In this document: positions 1 to 11,396 of the stretch, piece by piece | How the letters are laid out: each line of letters starts with the position of its first letter | Numbering within the stretch: position 1 is the stretch's first letter | Origin: Blasia pusilla | Taxonomy: Eukaryota; Marchantiophyta; Marchantiopsida; Blasiales | Length of the DNA stretch: 64,000 bases | Direction: 5' to 3' | Assembly: GCA_050084515.1 (NCBI GenBank) | Contig: CM114272.1 | Span: forward strand, 40,176,001 to 40,240,000 | The notes under the pieces: model-generated | The model's input: only the letters and a program-made list of their open reading frames with translations | What the model was told of the DNA's origin: nothing | The model's database searches: none | Program-made: the position numbers and the translations under genes

Positions 1-1192
1 TCGCTCAAGTGGTGGACGGCGCCATCGTGGGTGATTCAAAATGAATATCCACTAAGATCTGCTACACATCAAGTCGGCAACCTTAGATCCACTCAATCAG
101 AGATGGACAACCCGAGTATTGGCTCCAAGGGCATGTCCATCACCTCCTCTACAATCACCTCGGAACGTGATGCAAGAATACCATCTCTACGCACATATAG
201 CGTAGCCGCCGACGGGAAAACCTCGGCGGGCGTACCTCCCAACGTCATAACATTGAAAGCATAAAACATCAAACCACAATACACCATCGTGACCACCTCC
301 AAAGTTGTACTCGACACATGCTCATCCCGAGCATTAACAATAGGAGTCGTTGCACTCGTTTCTCCCATCGCCCTCCATGCCCACACACCAACAACATCAA
401 CTCTCCAAGACCTCTGATAAGGACCTGTCAATGGGGTCCTCATCGCCTTGAAAAATGTGAAAGATTGAGGAAGCCTGGTTTGTTTCCAAGCTTTCCCTCT
501 CTGTGGATCCAACTATGCGGGGGCTCCACGTGTAACGGAAACGGTTGCCTCCAAGAGGACAATCGCGTATATCCAGCCACGATCCTCCATATCTCCGACT
601 GCTCCATAAGACATCGATGCCACGAATCCATCATCGGTTAACCTCAATGCAATAGCAACAATCGGCTGCTGTAATTGCTGTATCTAAGGAGCCATCCCAG
701 CCTTACACCCGACGTCTCTCTCAACGCATCTTGGTGGTGGAACTCTACCTCCTCCACATGCAAATCCACCACCCCCTCGGGTAAATCCAACTCCTCGTCC
801 CCCAATGGGACCACTTGGTGCACGACCTCTAGGCCCGCCCGGATCGGCAACTCGCTCTGGTGCCCTCTAGCCTAGGGTCCGGACGTAACTCGAGGTGTAG
901 GCTGAAACACTTGGCATGTGTATGAGCGGATCTCTACTTGTTGTTCCAAGGTACTTCGTAGTGCTTCATTCTCTCTTGAAGACTCCCCCTTGTGGTGTAA
1001 ATATTTTAAGGCTGTGAAATTCTGCTCTCCTCCCTGCTCATCGCCTAAGCGAAGCACCTTTTGAAGCCCTGTCATGACAAGACATACAAGCCCATAAACC
1101 ATATGAAGTGCTAAGCAGTCCTCGGCATTCAACGAAGAGTGAATACCTTCTTGTTGCTGCTGGGTATCTCCAGAGGTTCCTCCGTCGGCCAT
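1..1192 (-). mobile_element. Family A gypsy retroelement, copy 6 (gag-protease linker fragment)
   Basis: The clearest part is the minus-strand frame at 512-93. It matches the linker between zinc knuckle and protease in copies 1, 2 and 4: it shares RLPQSFTFFKA (copy 2 has RIPQSFTLSKA), PAEVFPSAATLYVRRDG and SEVIVEEVMDMPLEP. The element therefore runs leftward out of the window, and protease and methyltransferase would lie beyond position 1. Upstream in the minus direction, 1192-872 is open (starts MADGGTSGDTQQQQ) and probably belongs to a gag-type N-terminal part, but I could not align it with the gag of copy 2. The piece has lost its LTR; a palindromic repeat block abuts it. It is a decayed fragment. 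Confidence 0.7.
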
Positions 1193-1199
1193 GGCTCCA

Positions 1200-1396
1200 T
1201 GTCCAGGGGGATTTCAAAGTCGACCCGCACTTGCTTGTGTCTTGGTGCATCTTGCGGATTCTAACGGGTTGCAGGAATCGTGTTGTGACATGAAGTGCAA
1301 CCCGTCAATTGTCATGAATGTAGATACGATTCGTCGGGTCTCGACGTGTCGCTTATCAAGTTTTCGGCTTAGGCATAATTCTTGTTGCAACCACTA
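1200..1396 (-). repeat. Fragment of the palindromic repeat array (inverted)
   Basis: This block is the reverse complement of part of the array at 41400-41645. GGCATAATTCTTGTTGCAAC at 1371-1390 is the reverse complement of the spacer at 41476-41495, and half-sites AACGGGTTGCA (about 1262) and TGCAACCCGTC (about 1297) recur with the same order of spacers. It directly abuts the copy 6 fragment. Confidence 0.7.
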
Positions 1397-4300
1397 GAAG
1401 GAATATGGTGCTTTTAGCACTAAGGCACTTACAACTAGAGTCCACTAAGGCTAAAATCCAACTAATTGTAACTAAACAGACTTATATGCACATAATATAG
1501 TATCATTTAGTTACAAATAATGACTAGAGAATATGACTTGGTTATTTTTTCATATAATTGGTAAAGTAAATTTCTTATTAATTAATGTGATGTCATGTAT
1601 AATGACTATATTAGTGCAAAATAACTAAGACGTGGCACTTATGGTAAATTAATTTAAAATAAATTTTAATCCATAATATGAGGTGTAAAAATAAGACTAG
1701 ATTATAACTTGTCATAATTAAACAACTGCATCTAGTTAGAACTCTAGTTGCTCTTCTTCAACTACTACCAAGTTGGCAAATTAAGGACCTAATTAATTAG
1801 GCCACGTTAACATGTTTTGACCTTATTACAATATTTGCAATGTCTCTCCTTTCCCGCATTCTCTCAAGGCTTTTCCCTCGACCGCGGATAAGCTTTAGCT
1901 TGAATGTCAGTTTCTTGAGAAATCGCAAGGGAGAGATGAAAGAGTGAGCTAAGTATTTCATAGATTTTTCTCTTGCTCTCAACAAAGAGAGTCGGCCCAT
2001 ATTGGATAAAAAATAACTTCAAAAGGATCCTCGTCTGCTCGGATCGCACCTAGAACACACAACAACGTCTTCATGTGAGAAATCTCTTTGTCTCTCGTTC
2101 TTTCTTTCTTTATCGCTCTCTCTCTCCGAACGTCTCTCTTTGTTTTGTCCGCTTTCTGCTTGGGATTTCGACCGCTTTCCTTTTATTAATGAGCATCGGT
2201 GCGGAGCTGGCAAGGCAAGTCCTTCAATTGCTAGCGATTGCTGCGGTGGCTAGACTGGTGGCTACTTCTGAGTTCATATTAGTTGAATGGATTAAGCGGC
2301 AACTGAAGCATTTACGTGATAGAAAAATTAAGACGATAGACGTAGGTGCATTGCGATTGCGGGTACTCTTTTTTGGAAGCTCAATTGCATTCTTTACATT
2401 TATTGAGTAGGAAGACTAGTTTCTGCCAAACATGATAGTCACGTGACGAAGAGATCAAGGGCTTGTCAGCGTGCATTCCCACGATATCCTCAAACAAAGT
2501 GCAGAGTTCGGTTCATTACCGATCAAAGAAATCACCTCCTTGTCTAATGTGGCAATGGAAATTATTGGATGTATGGAAATTTTGAATAGAGTAGGGTTAG
2601 TCTCCGAGGTTGATTGTGTTTGTTTTGCAATAAATCCGTCACGTTTGGGATTGTCACTTTCGTTGACTAGAACAATTTAGCTGAGTTCGCCCCTATGCTT
2701 ATATATGGCCCATCATAGTAACATTTCGGCGAATAATTGAGAGAGTAATCTCTCTGAAAATCGTTGTATTGTATGCCCTCCTCATGGACTTTGTATGGGA
2801 GGTTGATTGGAGTGTTCTGCGGGATTCATAAGAGTCGGAAATCATGTGTCCCAGATGAACAGACTGATCGCACCGGTCACAAACTCGTGAGTCATCCCAC
2901 TTTTGTAGTTTTGAGAAATATTTTTTACCAAGTCATGGAATTTCCAATCTTCAACTTCAAGAATATCTGGGGCAAGTGAGAAAATTAAAGAAAATTATAT
3001 GAACCTTATAGTCTTAAACATAGAGGATCTGTTGCATGCGTTCTGCCCATTTTCACCGCCCGTGCTAGCACTTTGGTTTTGAATTTAGTACTTACTATGC
3101 CCTAAGTTGGCATCTTAACTAGGTCCATTATTTTCTCTGTGTTTCTGTAGGCAACCTCAATCAAGAATCACGTGTGTAGGGTAGCTGATGTTGCTCTCTG
3201 TGATGGTGCGACTGGATCAGTTGGGGTGTGGTTCCACACCATACTCCCTAGGTTTTGTGCACTGGATTCATAATTGAGTTTGTGCCAGGAAAGGCTTTTT
3301 GGCATTTAGGCAAGAAAGGGAATTGTTGGAAGTTGATGTTTGTTCTTGAGGATGACTATTTTGTGCAGTTCAAGTTAGAAAATCTTTGAGGCGACCGTGT
3401 GGGAGTGTTACTTGATGGAATTCTTGGACCTCTTCCTTATTATTTTCAAAATGTGTAGCGGTTTTATTGAGTAAGTGATTAGCCGTTTAGAATCCCTGGG
3501 CTTTCAGGATGTAAGTCCACCATTGGAAGTATACAATCATGATTCTTAAGAGCTAATGTGCACAAGTGTTGGCTATGTTTCAACCTGTTGTAGTTGTTGC
3601 ATCGTAAAGTAAGGTTTCTATGTGTTGTTGCAATGTTAACCCTCATTGCACACTAAGTCTTCTTTCTTTGAATGTACAGATTACAGAAGGAATGAAGGTT
3701 TGGAAGAGCATCTTGAATTAGATGAGAAATTCTTCCTAGTTTGGGAGAAAACTCATGGTCTGGCTAAAGAAACCATTGTCATTGAAAAACCTCTCAAGGG
3801 TTGGTTTATTAATTGAATTTGGATTTTCAGGAAAGACGCTTGCATTTTAACTTGTGATTCAACTCTTTTAGTTCCGTTCTAATGTCATTCATGATTGAAA
3901 TATCCAAAGGCATTGGATGTTGTCATCATCTTCTAACTGTGGCTATATTTTTTAATGATGTGGGTTGAGGCATTAAAGTGGTCCACTTTTGGTTGCAAAA
4001 AATGGGGGTTCCACTGTCCTCCACAATTGGAAAAAAGTTACAAATCAATTCGGTGTCTTCTGAGAGAATTTTTGTGGGAGCATTTCATCACGTTGTTTTT
4101 CATGTCTCCTATGGTATGTTATCAACTCTTTGTAGGACAATTAGTTAAGTGATTACACATCCTTTGTTCAAATATATGTTATGAGGTGAAGTCTCAGATT
4201 CGAACTAACTCATAGGAAGTTGAGGAAACGTTAACCATCGTGAAGGTAAATGAGCCCTAATGCTGCTAGTTGGAATTTCAATTTCTAGTGTCTAAGAGCA

Positions 4301-4856
4301 GGTTACCCAGTGGAACCTTTTTAATGTATAAGCTGAGAAATTGACCATAGGATGTCATTTTCCTGAATGGATTGGTGTCTATTATCTAATGTATCACGTC
4401 CATCCATTCTCTGGTCCTTGCTTCATGCCCTTGCATTAGTATTGATTATGGATGGTACAAGCATGCCCACATGCAAATTATCCCCATCCACATTGAGTTC
4501 TGCCATTATGCCCATCCACATTCAAATTATGCCCATCCCATCTTGTCAAATTCGCACTATTTTTGTGAAATTTTTCTGTCGAATCTGGCTTATGAATCGC
4601 TACCTTCAAACCTTCATCTCGAGAGTTTCCATTGACCGGACAGGCACTAGAGAAATTTTCTCCCTTGTTGATATTGCTAAGTTGGTAACACCAAAATTGT
4701 TCAACATATTCAGTAGCCTTTTTTTTATGTCGTAGATCCAGCAAGTGAGTCCTGTTCGGAGGATATCAAGTCAGCTTCTGGTATGTATAGATTGACAATG
4801 TATACACTTACAGAAGATTGATGTGGAGTAATTGTGTTTTGTCTAGGGGATGATGG
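1397..4856. other. Long stretch without a confident gene
   Basis: 1418-1800 is AT-rich and begins with CACTAAGGCACTTACAAC; it shares TTAGTTACAA-type motifs in both orientations with the array at 33290-33600, so it may be the subterminal region of the CACTA element, but I found no matching terminal inverted repeat. 2075-2150 is pyrimidine-rich like a plant 5' leader and precedes a 111-codon frame (2075-2410) with a hydrophobic stretch and no recognised family. A TATATAT stretch lies near 2700. 3680-3816 reads as an exon-like piece (contains HLELDEKFFLVWEKTHG) just after a TGTACAG acceptor and ends in a stop. These could be captured host gene fragments. The rest shows nothing I can name. Confidence 0.3.
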
Positions 4857-5198
4857 GTGTATATTGCCTCTAGTGAATCAACCTACACAAAGAAGTTAAA
4901 GAAGGATAAAAAACCTATAACTCGAAGAGCCACTTCAGTGAAGGAGACAAAGTTACACAAGATTGATGAGATAGAAGCAAGATTAAAGGAAATTGAAGAG
5001 GAAGCCGCCCTATCCTCCATCAATTGTGCAATTGAAGATGTTGAGGAGTATCATCCATGTCGTGATCTTGATGAAGCTTTCGCCTTGTGGTGGAACCGTG
5101 GATGGGAAGAGAGAAAAGCAATGTACGATAAGGCTAGAAAGGTGGAAGAGTGGTACATTCGTAGGAAGAACATCAAGGAGTGGTCACCAGATTGGTGA
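4857..5198 (+). CDS. Hypothetical charged exon upstream of TNP2
   Basis: An open frame of 113 codons, rich in Lys and Glu, with a likely coiled coil around HKIDEIEARLKEIEEEAA and a Trp-rich tail (ALWWNRGWEERKAMYDKARK). A GTGAGT splice donor sits at 5195-5200, just before the stop, and an AG precedes the transposase ATG at 5623, so it may be an upstream exon of the CACTA transposase or a separate small CACTA gene. I do not recognise the family. Its composition is more protein-like than neighbouring frames, but expression and the splice are inference. Confidence 0.35.
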   Translation: MYIASSESTYTKKLKKDKKPITRRATSVKETKLHKIDEIEARLKEIEEEAALSSINCAIEDVEEYHPCRDLDEAFALWWNRGWEERKAMYDKARKVEEWYIRRKNIKEWSPDW

Positions 5199-5622
5199 GT
5201 CAATATATATAGTACCGAATAGGTAATGATGCAGCAAAAAAGGCAACGAGTAAGAGATTCTTTCCTTATGAATTGTTTAAAATGATATTTAAAATTCTTT
5301 TTTGAATGAAGCTTTTTTTATGATGTTCCCCATTTGACTTGTTATCTATTTTTTGGATCCATGATGCAAGTGATAGCTGCAATGTTTGAATGGGGAAAAT
5401 TAGGAGATTTACAACTTTGCTATAATTTATGATTTGACTTGTATTTATATATGGAGAAAAACGACGTATGAAATAGTTATTTTGGTTGATATCTTTTATT
5501 GATAGATCATGCATCTGACGTAAAATTATATCATCCCTTAGAACACATGAAAAATAGATGTGAATGAAGGAGAATTGTAGATTATGTAGCCTATTTCCAC
5601 ACATATTGTTTGGTCTATTAGA

Positions 5623-6902
5623 ATGGAGACAATGAGGCAAGTTGAAAGAGCTAGGCCAACTTTAAATGATGTCGAGAGGATCGTTGCCCACGACGATAAG
5701 ATTGGGCGTAAAGAGAAGGAAGGAGCTAGAGTTCTTGGTTTGAAGAAACTAAGGTGCCCTTGTAATGAATGCAAAGGGATAAAATTAAGATTACTACACA
5801 TTGTAGGAAAGCACCTCATTCAAAATGAGAGACATCCTCTCAAACAAAAATGGGAAAATCCTGATGATTATGATTCATCAGATGAGGAGTGGAAATCAAA
5901 TGAAGGCCACCATGGTGATAATCACCATGGTCTAGATGATGGTGATGTTATAACTGATTTAATTCAGTCATGTAGTGATTCACCATTGGAAATTGACAGA
6001 ACGTTGGATATCCATCGGATGATCAATAAGGCTTTCCATACCTTTGACATGGGATAGGTTCAAGATCTGCTAACAGAGATACAACCATATGCTGGAATTG
6101 ACGATAAGGATCGAGCGTCATTTGAGATGGGGATAGAAGAATGTGAAAGGGGAGATGGTGAGGAGGAATGGGATACATAGTTGAAGGTGTTAAGGGATGC
6201 TTTTCAACCCTTATTTACGGGTTCTAAAACTAGAAAACTTTCATTCGCCATGTTGTTCTTAAAAATATGTGGTACTCACAATGTCTCAAATATTGTTGTG
6301 GATGAGATCCTAAAATTCCGAGCATTGCAAGTCATGCCCAATGAGAATGTGGTTCCAAGAAACCACTATGATGCCAAAACATTGATCACTAAGTTGGGTT
6401 TGAATAACATTCAAATCCATTCTTGTCCCAATGGATGTATGCCCTTCAATGGAGAGCATAAGGACTTGTTGAATTGCTCAAAGTACAATTCCCCTCGCCA
6501 TAAAGTGCAAGGGAAAAAAAAGATTGCTATAAAGGTTCTCAGACACTTTCCTATTTTTGCCGAGGTTTAAACAGATGTATAGATGTAAGACCATCGCCGA
6601 ACTAATGAAATGGACATCAGAAAACAGAAGTAGCGATGGTAAGGTGTGTCATGCTGGAGATTGTCGACAGTGGAAAGACATATATTAGCATTGGACAAAG
6701 TTCATGAAAGAGCCTCGTAATTGTCGATTAGGGCTCACTTTAGATGGAGTAAATCCTTTTAGGGACAAGAGTTCAGTTTGGTCAACTTGGCATGTTGTTT
6801 TGGTGAACTACAGTCTTCCACTATGGTTATGTACAAAGAATTTTTTCTCCAATTGGCTTTGATCATTCCTGGTAAGGAGTCAGTGTCTTCTCATAACTTA
6901 GA
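5623..6902 (+). pseudogene. CACTA (En/Spm) TNP2-type transposase, 5' part
   Basis: TNP2-type transposase, which cuts and pastes CACTA elements in the nucleus. The first frame (5623-6057) carries a transposase-associated Cys/His domain (RCPCNECKG, then VGKHLIQNERHPLKQKW) followed by an acidic linker (DDYDSSDEEW). After in-frame stops near 6055 and 6178 the core continues: NHYDAKTLITKLGLNNIQIH, SCPNGCMPF, KVLRHFP, then LGLTLDGVNPFRDKSSVWST, which matches the LGLASDGFNPF block typical of TNP2. A further stop and frame change lie near 6570. The coding sequence is cut at 6902 by a solo LTR and resumes at 7937 exactly where the DVYLxPL motif is expected. The multiple stops mark it as inactive. Confidence 0.85.
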
Positions 6903-7931
6903 TGTCGCAACCCTCATAACCAAACAACACCCAATAGGCGCCAAGCGGAACATCAAAACTCAAGTGGACTCACGTTGCGATGTTTCCGCTTTGGAGAGGC
7001 GTTTGGAAAGGTCTCTTGGAAAAGTCCAAGAGACGAAACGCGGAACACAGTTGTGCGTTTCATGCGTTAGTGGTCATGAAGAGGAAACCTAGACCAAACG
7101 CGAGCCAAGACTTGAGATGAGTTGAGTCTTGGAAGGTTGGTTGCCAAAGAGGTGAGAACCAGTTTTGGGATACGACTAGCGTTTGGGGAATTTGATTGTA
7201 CTTTGGACCATAACGTTTAGCTTCAAGATGTATTAGGAACAAATAAGGACACGTTGGAAAGCTTATATTGAGACAATTCCAACGCACTAAAGATCTTAGA
7301 AAACGCATAAGTACACTATGAGATTTTGGCCAAAAACAATTGTGAGAACAATCGGGTTGAGGGCCAATTGGAGAGGCCTGGGTGTCCTTCCCTAAATTTA
7401 GGGAACCCCAAAGACCCCCAAAAGTACTAGTAAGGGAGGAGTCTCTCCAAGATGTATTGGAACGCGAATCCCCACTTTGAGTACCAAACGGCATCTCAGA
7501 GGCACGGGATGGAACGGGAGTTTGGCGTTGGAACTCGAAACCCAAACCTGATCTAAGGGAGTGGAGTTTGTATGCCACACTTGGATTCCAACCCGAGATT
7601 CACTTTGTGCAAGTCTCGATTAGGGACTCATTGGATTTCTATCGGACAATTGGAACCGCCAGGCGCGAAACGTTGTTTGAGGTTCCTGAACCGACCAGAA
7701 AGTTTGTCCCAAGTCTTTCGAGACTAGCATGTGTTATAAAAGGCGATACAAGGAAAGTTTAGATTTATGAGTGACCGAGATGAGAACTCGGAAAGTTAGC
7801 CTGCTGATTGATCCAAGACCCGACTAACCAGAGTGTGTGTTTGGATGCAGATCAGCGTTGAGAGTGTGACCTACTGAACGCACACTTCCGTAACAACAAG
7901 ATTAACGTTCAAGGAGAGTAGGCGCACGACA
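6903..7931 (+). mobile_element. Solo LTR of the chromovirus family (elements B and D)
   Basis: It starts TGTCGCAACCCTCATAACC and ends GGCGCACGACA, and is flanked by a perfect 5-bp target duplication TTAGA (6898-6902 and 7932-7936). At 1029 bp it matches the D LTR (1004 bp) and the long B LTR (999 bp) in both ends and middle. TATAAAAGG at 7735-7743 is a possible promoter TATA box. No internal region is present, so unequal recombination between two LTRs removed the element body. The insertion splits the TNP2 coding region. Confidence 0.9.
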
Positions 7932-10154
7932 TTAGATGTGTATCTAGCTCCACTTGTAAACAAGCTACAACTACTTTGGAAAGGAGTTGTTGCATATAAT
8001 AGTTCTCGTCTAGAAGGCCAAGATAAGTTCCTTCTTTGAGCCATGATCATATGAACTATCAATGACTATCCTGGGCTAGGTGTGGTCTCAGGCCAATGTA
8101 CCAAGGGAAAACTGGTATGCGTGGTGTGTGGACCACAAGTAGATTCATATTATTCTAAACCTTTGCATATGCCAATATTTCAAGGCCATCGAGGGTATAA
8201 AGATAGGAATCATCCTTATAGAAAGATCCAATCTATGCATCTTTTCAATCGACAGATTGAAAATTGTCCAATGCCCAAGCGTGTGACGAGTCATGATATA
8301 TTTAGATGGGCTAAAATGAAGAAGGTTTTTGATGAAACGCCAAGATCTAGACACAAGAGGGGTGAGCAGGTTCTTGTTGATCCCTACAAAGTGTATGGGG
8401 TCCAATGAAAGAGCATTCTATTTGAACTACCTTATTGGACGGTGAGTAAAACCTATTGAAGATGTTTGCATTTTTTAATACTTGCCCTACTTTCCAATTC
8501 TTCTGGTTATTGTGTTGGTAGGATCTTGATAGTGGTTTCTTTGTTTAGTGCATGGATGAACCCTAAATTCATATTATCCCTTCTTGATTATTTTACAGGA
8601 TTTATTGATTTGTCATACCCTTGAAATTATGCATTGTGAGAAAAATGTTGCAGACAATATGTTGAAAACCTTGTTTGGTATGAAAAACAAGGACTCTGTT
8701 CAAGTTAGGCAAGACATGGAGGTTAGGGGAATCAGATGTCACTAGTGGCTTCAAGCGCATTCTAGTAGAGCATCCATCAAGTTAAAACCAAAGGCAGATT
8801 ACGTACTTACCCCTGAGGAGGTTAAGGTATTTGATGCTAGGGAACAAAGTCTGAAAGTTCCTAGCGGTTATGCTTTTGTTTTACGGAAACATCTTCTACG
8901 GAAGAATGTGGGTGCACATAAGTCCCATGACCATCATATTTTTATGCAACAACTCTTACCATTATTTTTGCGGGGACTATTGAAAAGCCCTCCAAGGATG
9001 ACTATCATGTGCATGTCTAGAATTTTTTGACGCCTTTGTGTTAAGCCATACAACCATGAGGATTTTGAATCCTTAAAAGAAGACGTTTCTACCACACTTT
9101 GCCTCATGGAGATACACTTTCCCCTTCCTTCTTTGACGTGATGACTCACCTCCTTGTCCATTTGGTTGAAGACCTTGATATTTGTGGCCCTGTTCCATGT
9201 TGGTGGATGTACCCCGTGGAGAGATACTTGGGTGTATTGAAGAATTACGTTAGATCACGTGCTAGACCAGAAGGTTGTATGGCCAACGGATATCTACTCG
9301 ATGAATCTCTTGGTTTCATCATCGAGTACATGCAAAACTATGATGTCCTACGAACAAGAGTTTGGGATGCGAGCGAGGCGGAAGGAGTTATTGGCAAAGT
9401 GTTAAAGGTGCCGAGACCAAGCATCAAATGAGCTATGAACTTCTTGATGTGGCACATGCATGTGTGATCCACAATAGTGAATGTTTCACAATGTGGTTGG
9501 AGTGAGTACTAGTGTTATGTTGCTATGCCCTCTCCATCTAGTTTCCTTCGATCATTTCTATTTCTATTGAATCAGATTATTTGGGCATGATTCAATAGCG
9601 TAGTTGTGTACATAATGGAGGATGCAGGTTTTTAAAAGTGTGTCATCACTGGTTATTGTGCAGGAAGTTCAGAGAGGAGGGCAATGAGGATTCCACATTC
9701 TCTGAGTGGATCCGTCCAAAGACCATAGAAAGGATAGCTTCCGGCGATGTCGTTGATGATATGGTTTTAAAATTTTCGGTCCCAACTTATTGGTTTTACT
9801 TGTCATAAAAAAAAGATGTAAGCTTATGGAAACCATTTTAGGGAAGATGGTGGAAGTGATTACACAACCTTTGATTCGGGGATTGCATCAATCTTTGAAA
9901 CTCATCCATAGGAGGAAGCCATTGCAAACCACCACATGCCTTATGTTGGCCTCTTGTTTGATATTTTAGTTATGGATTATGGCCGCTTAGAGCAGCCCAT
10001 TATCTTGATGAGGGGAAAATGGGTTCAATCTACATGGGGCTCCCAAGAACCCACCATGCTTTATGATAAGAATGGTTTTCTACTTGCCAACTTTAAAAAA
10101 TTCTTGCCCTTGAAGTCTGATCCTTTTGTTTTTCCTAGCCAAGTAGAGCTTTAG
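7932..10154 (+). pseudogene. CACTA TNP2-type transposase, 3' part with DUF4218/DUF4216-like regions
   Basis: Coding resumes with DVYLAPLVNKLQLLWKGV, then DYPGLGVVSGQCTKGKLVC and VVCGPQVDSYY, the usual TNP2 zinc-like block. 8082-8408 is open (HNPYRKI-type region NHPYRKIQSMHLFNRQIE). After an intron-like gap (about 8440-8600) it continues LICHTLEIMHCEKNVADNML and GYAFVLRKHLL. 9099-9431 has the DUF4218-like block DVMTHLLVHLVEDLDICGPV, PCWWMYPVERYLGVLKNYVR and GCMANGYLLDESLGF. 9936-10154 resembles DUF4216 (LLFDILVMDYGR, NGFLLANFKKFLP, SDPFVFPSQVEL). Stops and frame changes occur throughout. The second CACTA gene is 20 kb further on because family A copy 1 lies between. Confidence 0.85.
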
Positions 10155-10328
10155 TGTGTCTTCCACGTGGAGAACATGTTGAAGTTGATTGATGACCGGG
10201 ACAGCTAAATTCAGGAACCATACCATGTCGTTGGTTGTCTGGGACATGAGACGAAGTGCAGGACGGTGATCGCTAGCACGAGGTGTCTCGTCGGAGTCCT
10301 CTTGAGTTGCGGATTCTGGTTCTGAGGG

Positions 10329-10799
10329 TGTTTCGAAATTGACCTTGCCGCGCTTCTAAGTCAGGACCTCTTTTGCTTCGCTTGAGTACGAAGCTCTTTC
10401 TCCTGATTTGAACACGAAGCTCTTCATTCATTGTCATGGTTCCAAGTGCTTCGTTCTTCGTGCTTCGTACTAGAGCGAAGTACTTCTTTCTTTTCTTCTT
10501 CTTGCTTCGTTTTGCTTCGTTATAGAGCTAAGCACTTTGTAGAGAGAGCTTCGTTGAGCTTCGTTATCGTTCCGGAGCTTCTTGATGGGTCTTGAGACTT
10601 TGTTATTTTATTCTCCTCTCCTCTTAGGCAAATCCTTGATTTTCTATCTCTCTGCCTTGTCCTTGGAGCTTCGTGATTCACTTTAATCTTACTCATTCCT
10701 CCTCATAAGAATAAATAATAATCAAAATCATAATGTACAAGAGTCTTCGTTGAATAAAAAGATATATTTCTTCAAAAGTACAAAATTGTGGGTATCACT
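10329..10799 (+). repeat. LTR-like repeat G, copy 1
   Basis: Homologous along its length to 43966-44426 (for example CTAAGTCAGGACCTCTTTTG and TTCGTGATTCACTTTAATCT) and ends in AAAATTGTGGGTATCAC. The second copy starts TGTGA and ends TCACA, so this is probably an LTR. It is dense in ACGAAGC and GCTTCGT motifs in both orientations. It joins family A copy 1 directly at about 10800, replacing that element's LTR and gag start. 10155-10328, before it, shows nothing I can name. Confidence 0.6.
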
Positions 10800-11396
10800 G
10801 ATCGTGAGAGGAGAGACATCCACACCATCAGTCGGGAGACTACATGGAGAGGAGGGCATTGAGACTGGCGATGTGGCAAAGATATCTCGTGGAAGAGGGC
10901 CACCAAGCTTCAATCCAACAGTGGAGTTCTTCAGATTTTGGGAAAGAGCTACCCAAAATTTGAAGATTCTACATGATTTCCAATGACGATCAGGTGAGAG
11001 TTTGAGAGATGCATTCACACACATGAGGAGGTTGTTCATTGCTACGTATGGAGTGATTGAGGCCTAGTGAATCCAGTATTGGTACGGGGTTCTCGACCAG
11101 GAACTACGGAGGAGAGTCCAAGATACGGTGCTAATTCACACGGCGAAGCCCACATTGAAGGTGGTCTACTATTTGTCTGAGCGTATTTAGCTCAAAATGA
11201 GTGAGGAGTAGGTAGTGACCGCTGAATTTTCTTGAGAGTTGATGGATCCACGAGCAACGGTGATCCCAAAGGTGCCACAACGAGCACAAGTACCACGGGA
11301 GCAGGCATGTATGCCTAGAGAGCAGGGCGGGTATCGTGAGCCTATAAGACAACGACCCGGACCTACATATGTTTCCCAAGAGGGACCGATTTTATC
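10800..11396 (+). pseudogene. Family A copy 1 gag (partial)
   Basis: Collinear with copy 2 from about 35955. It contains ETSTPSVGRLHGEEGIETGD and, with stops and frame changes, the second half of the gag domain (copy 2: YGVTETQSVLYWYRVLDREL). The N-terminal gag half and the 5' LTR are missing, replaced by repeat G. The region equivalent to 36560-36890 of copy 2, including the CCHC knuckle, is deleted at about 11396, where sequence jumps to the LEQRI segment. Not functional. Confidence 0.7.

Noticed and set aside
1418-1450. CACTAAGGCACTT as the definite 5' terminus of the CACTA element
   Set aside because: No matching inverted terminus or 3-bp target duplication was found near 33.6-33.8 kb.
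7060-7578. 172-codon minus-strand frame
   Set aside because: It falls entirely inside a solo LTR and has no family features.
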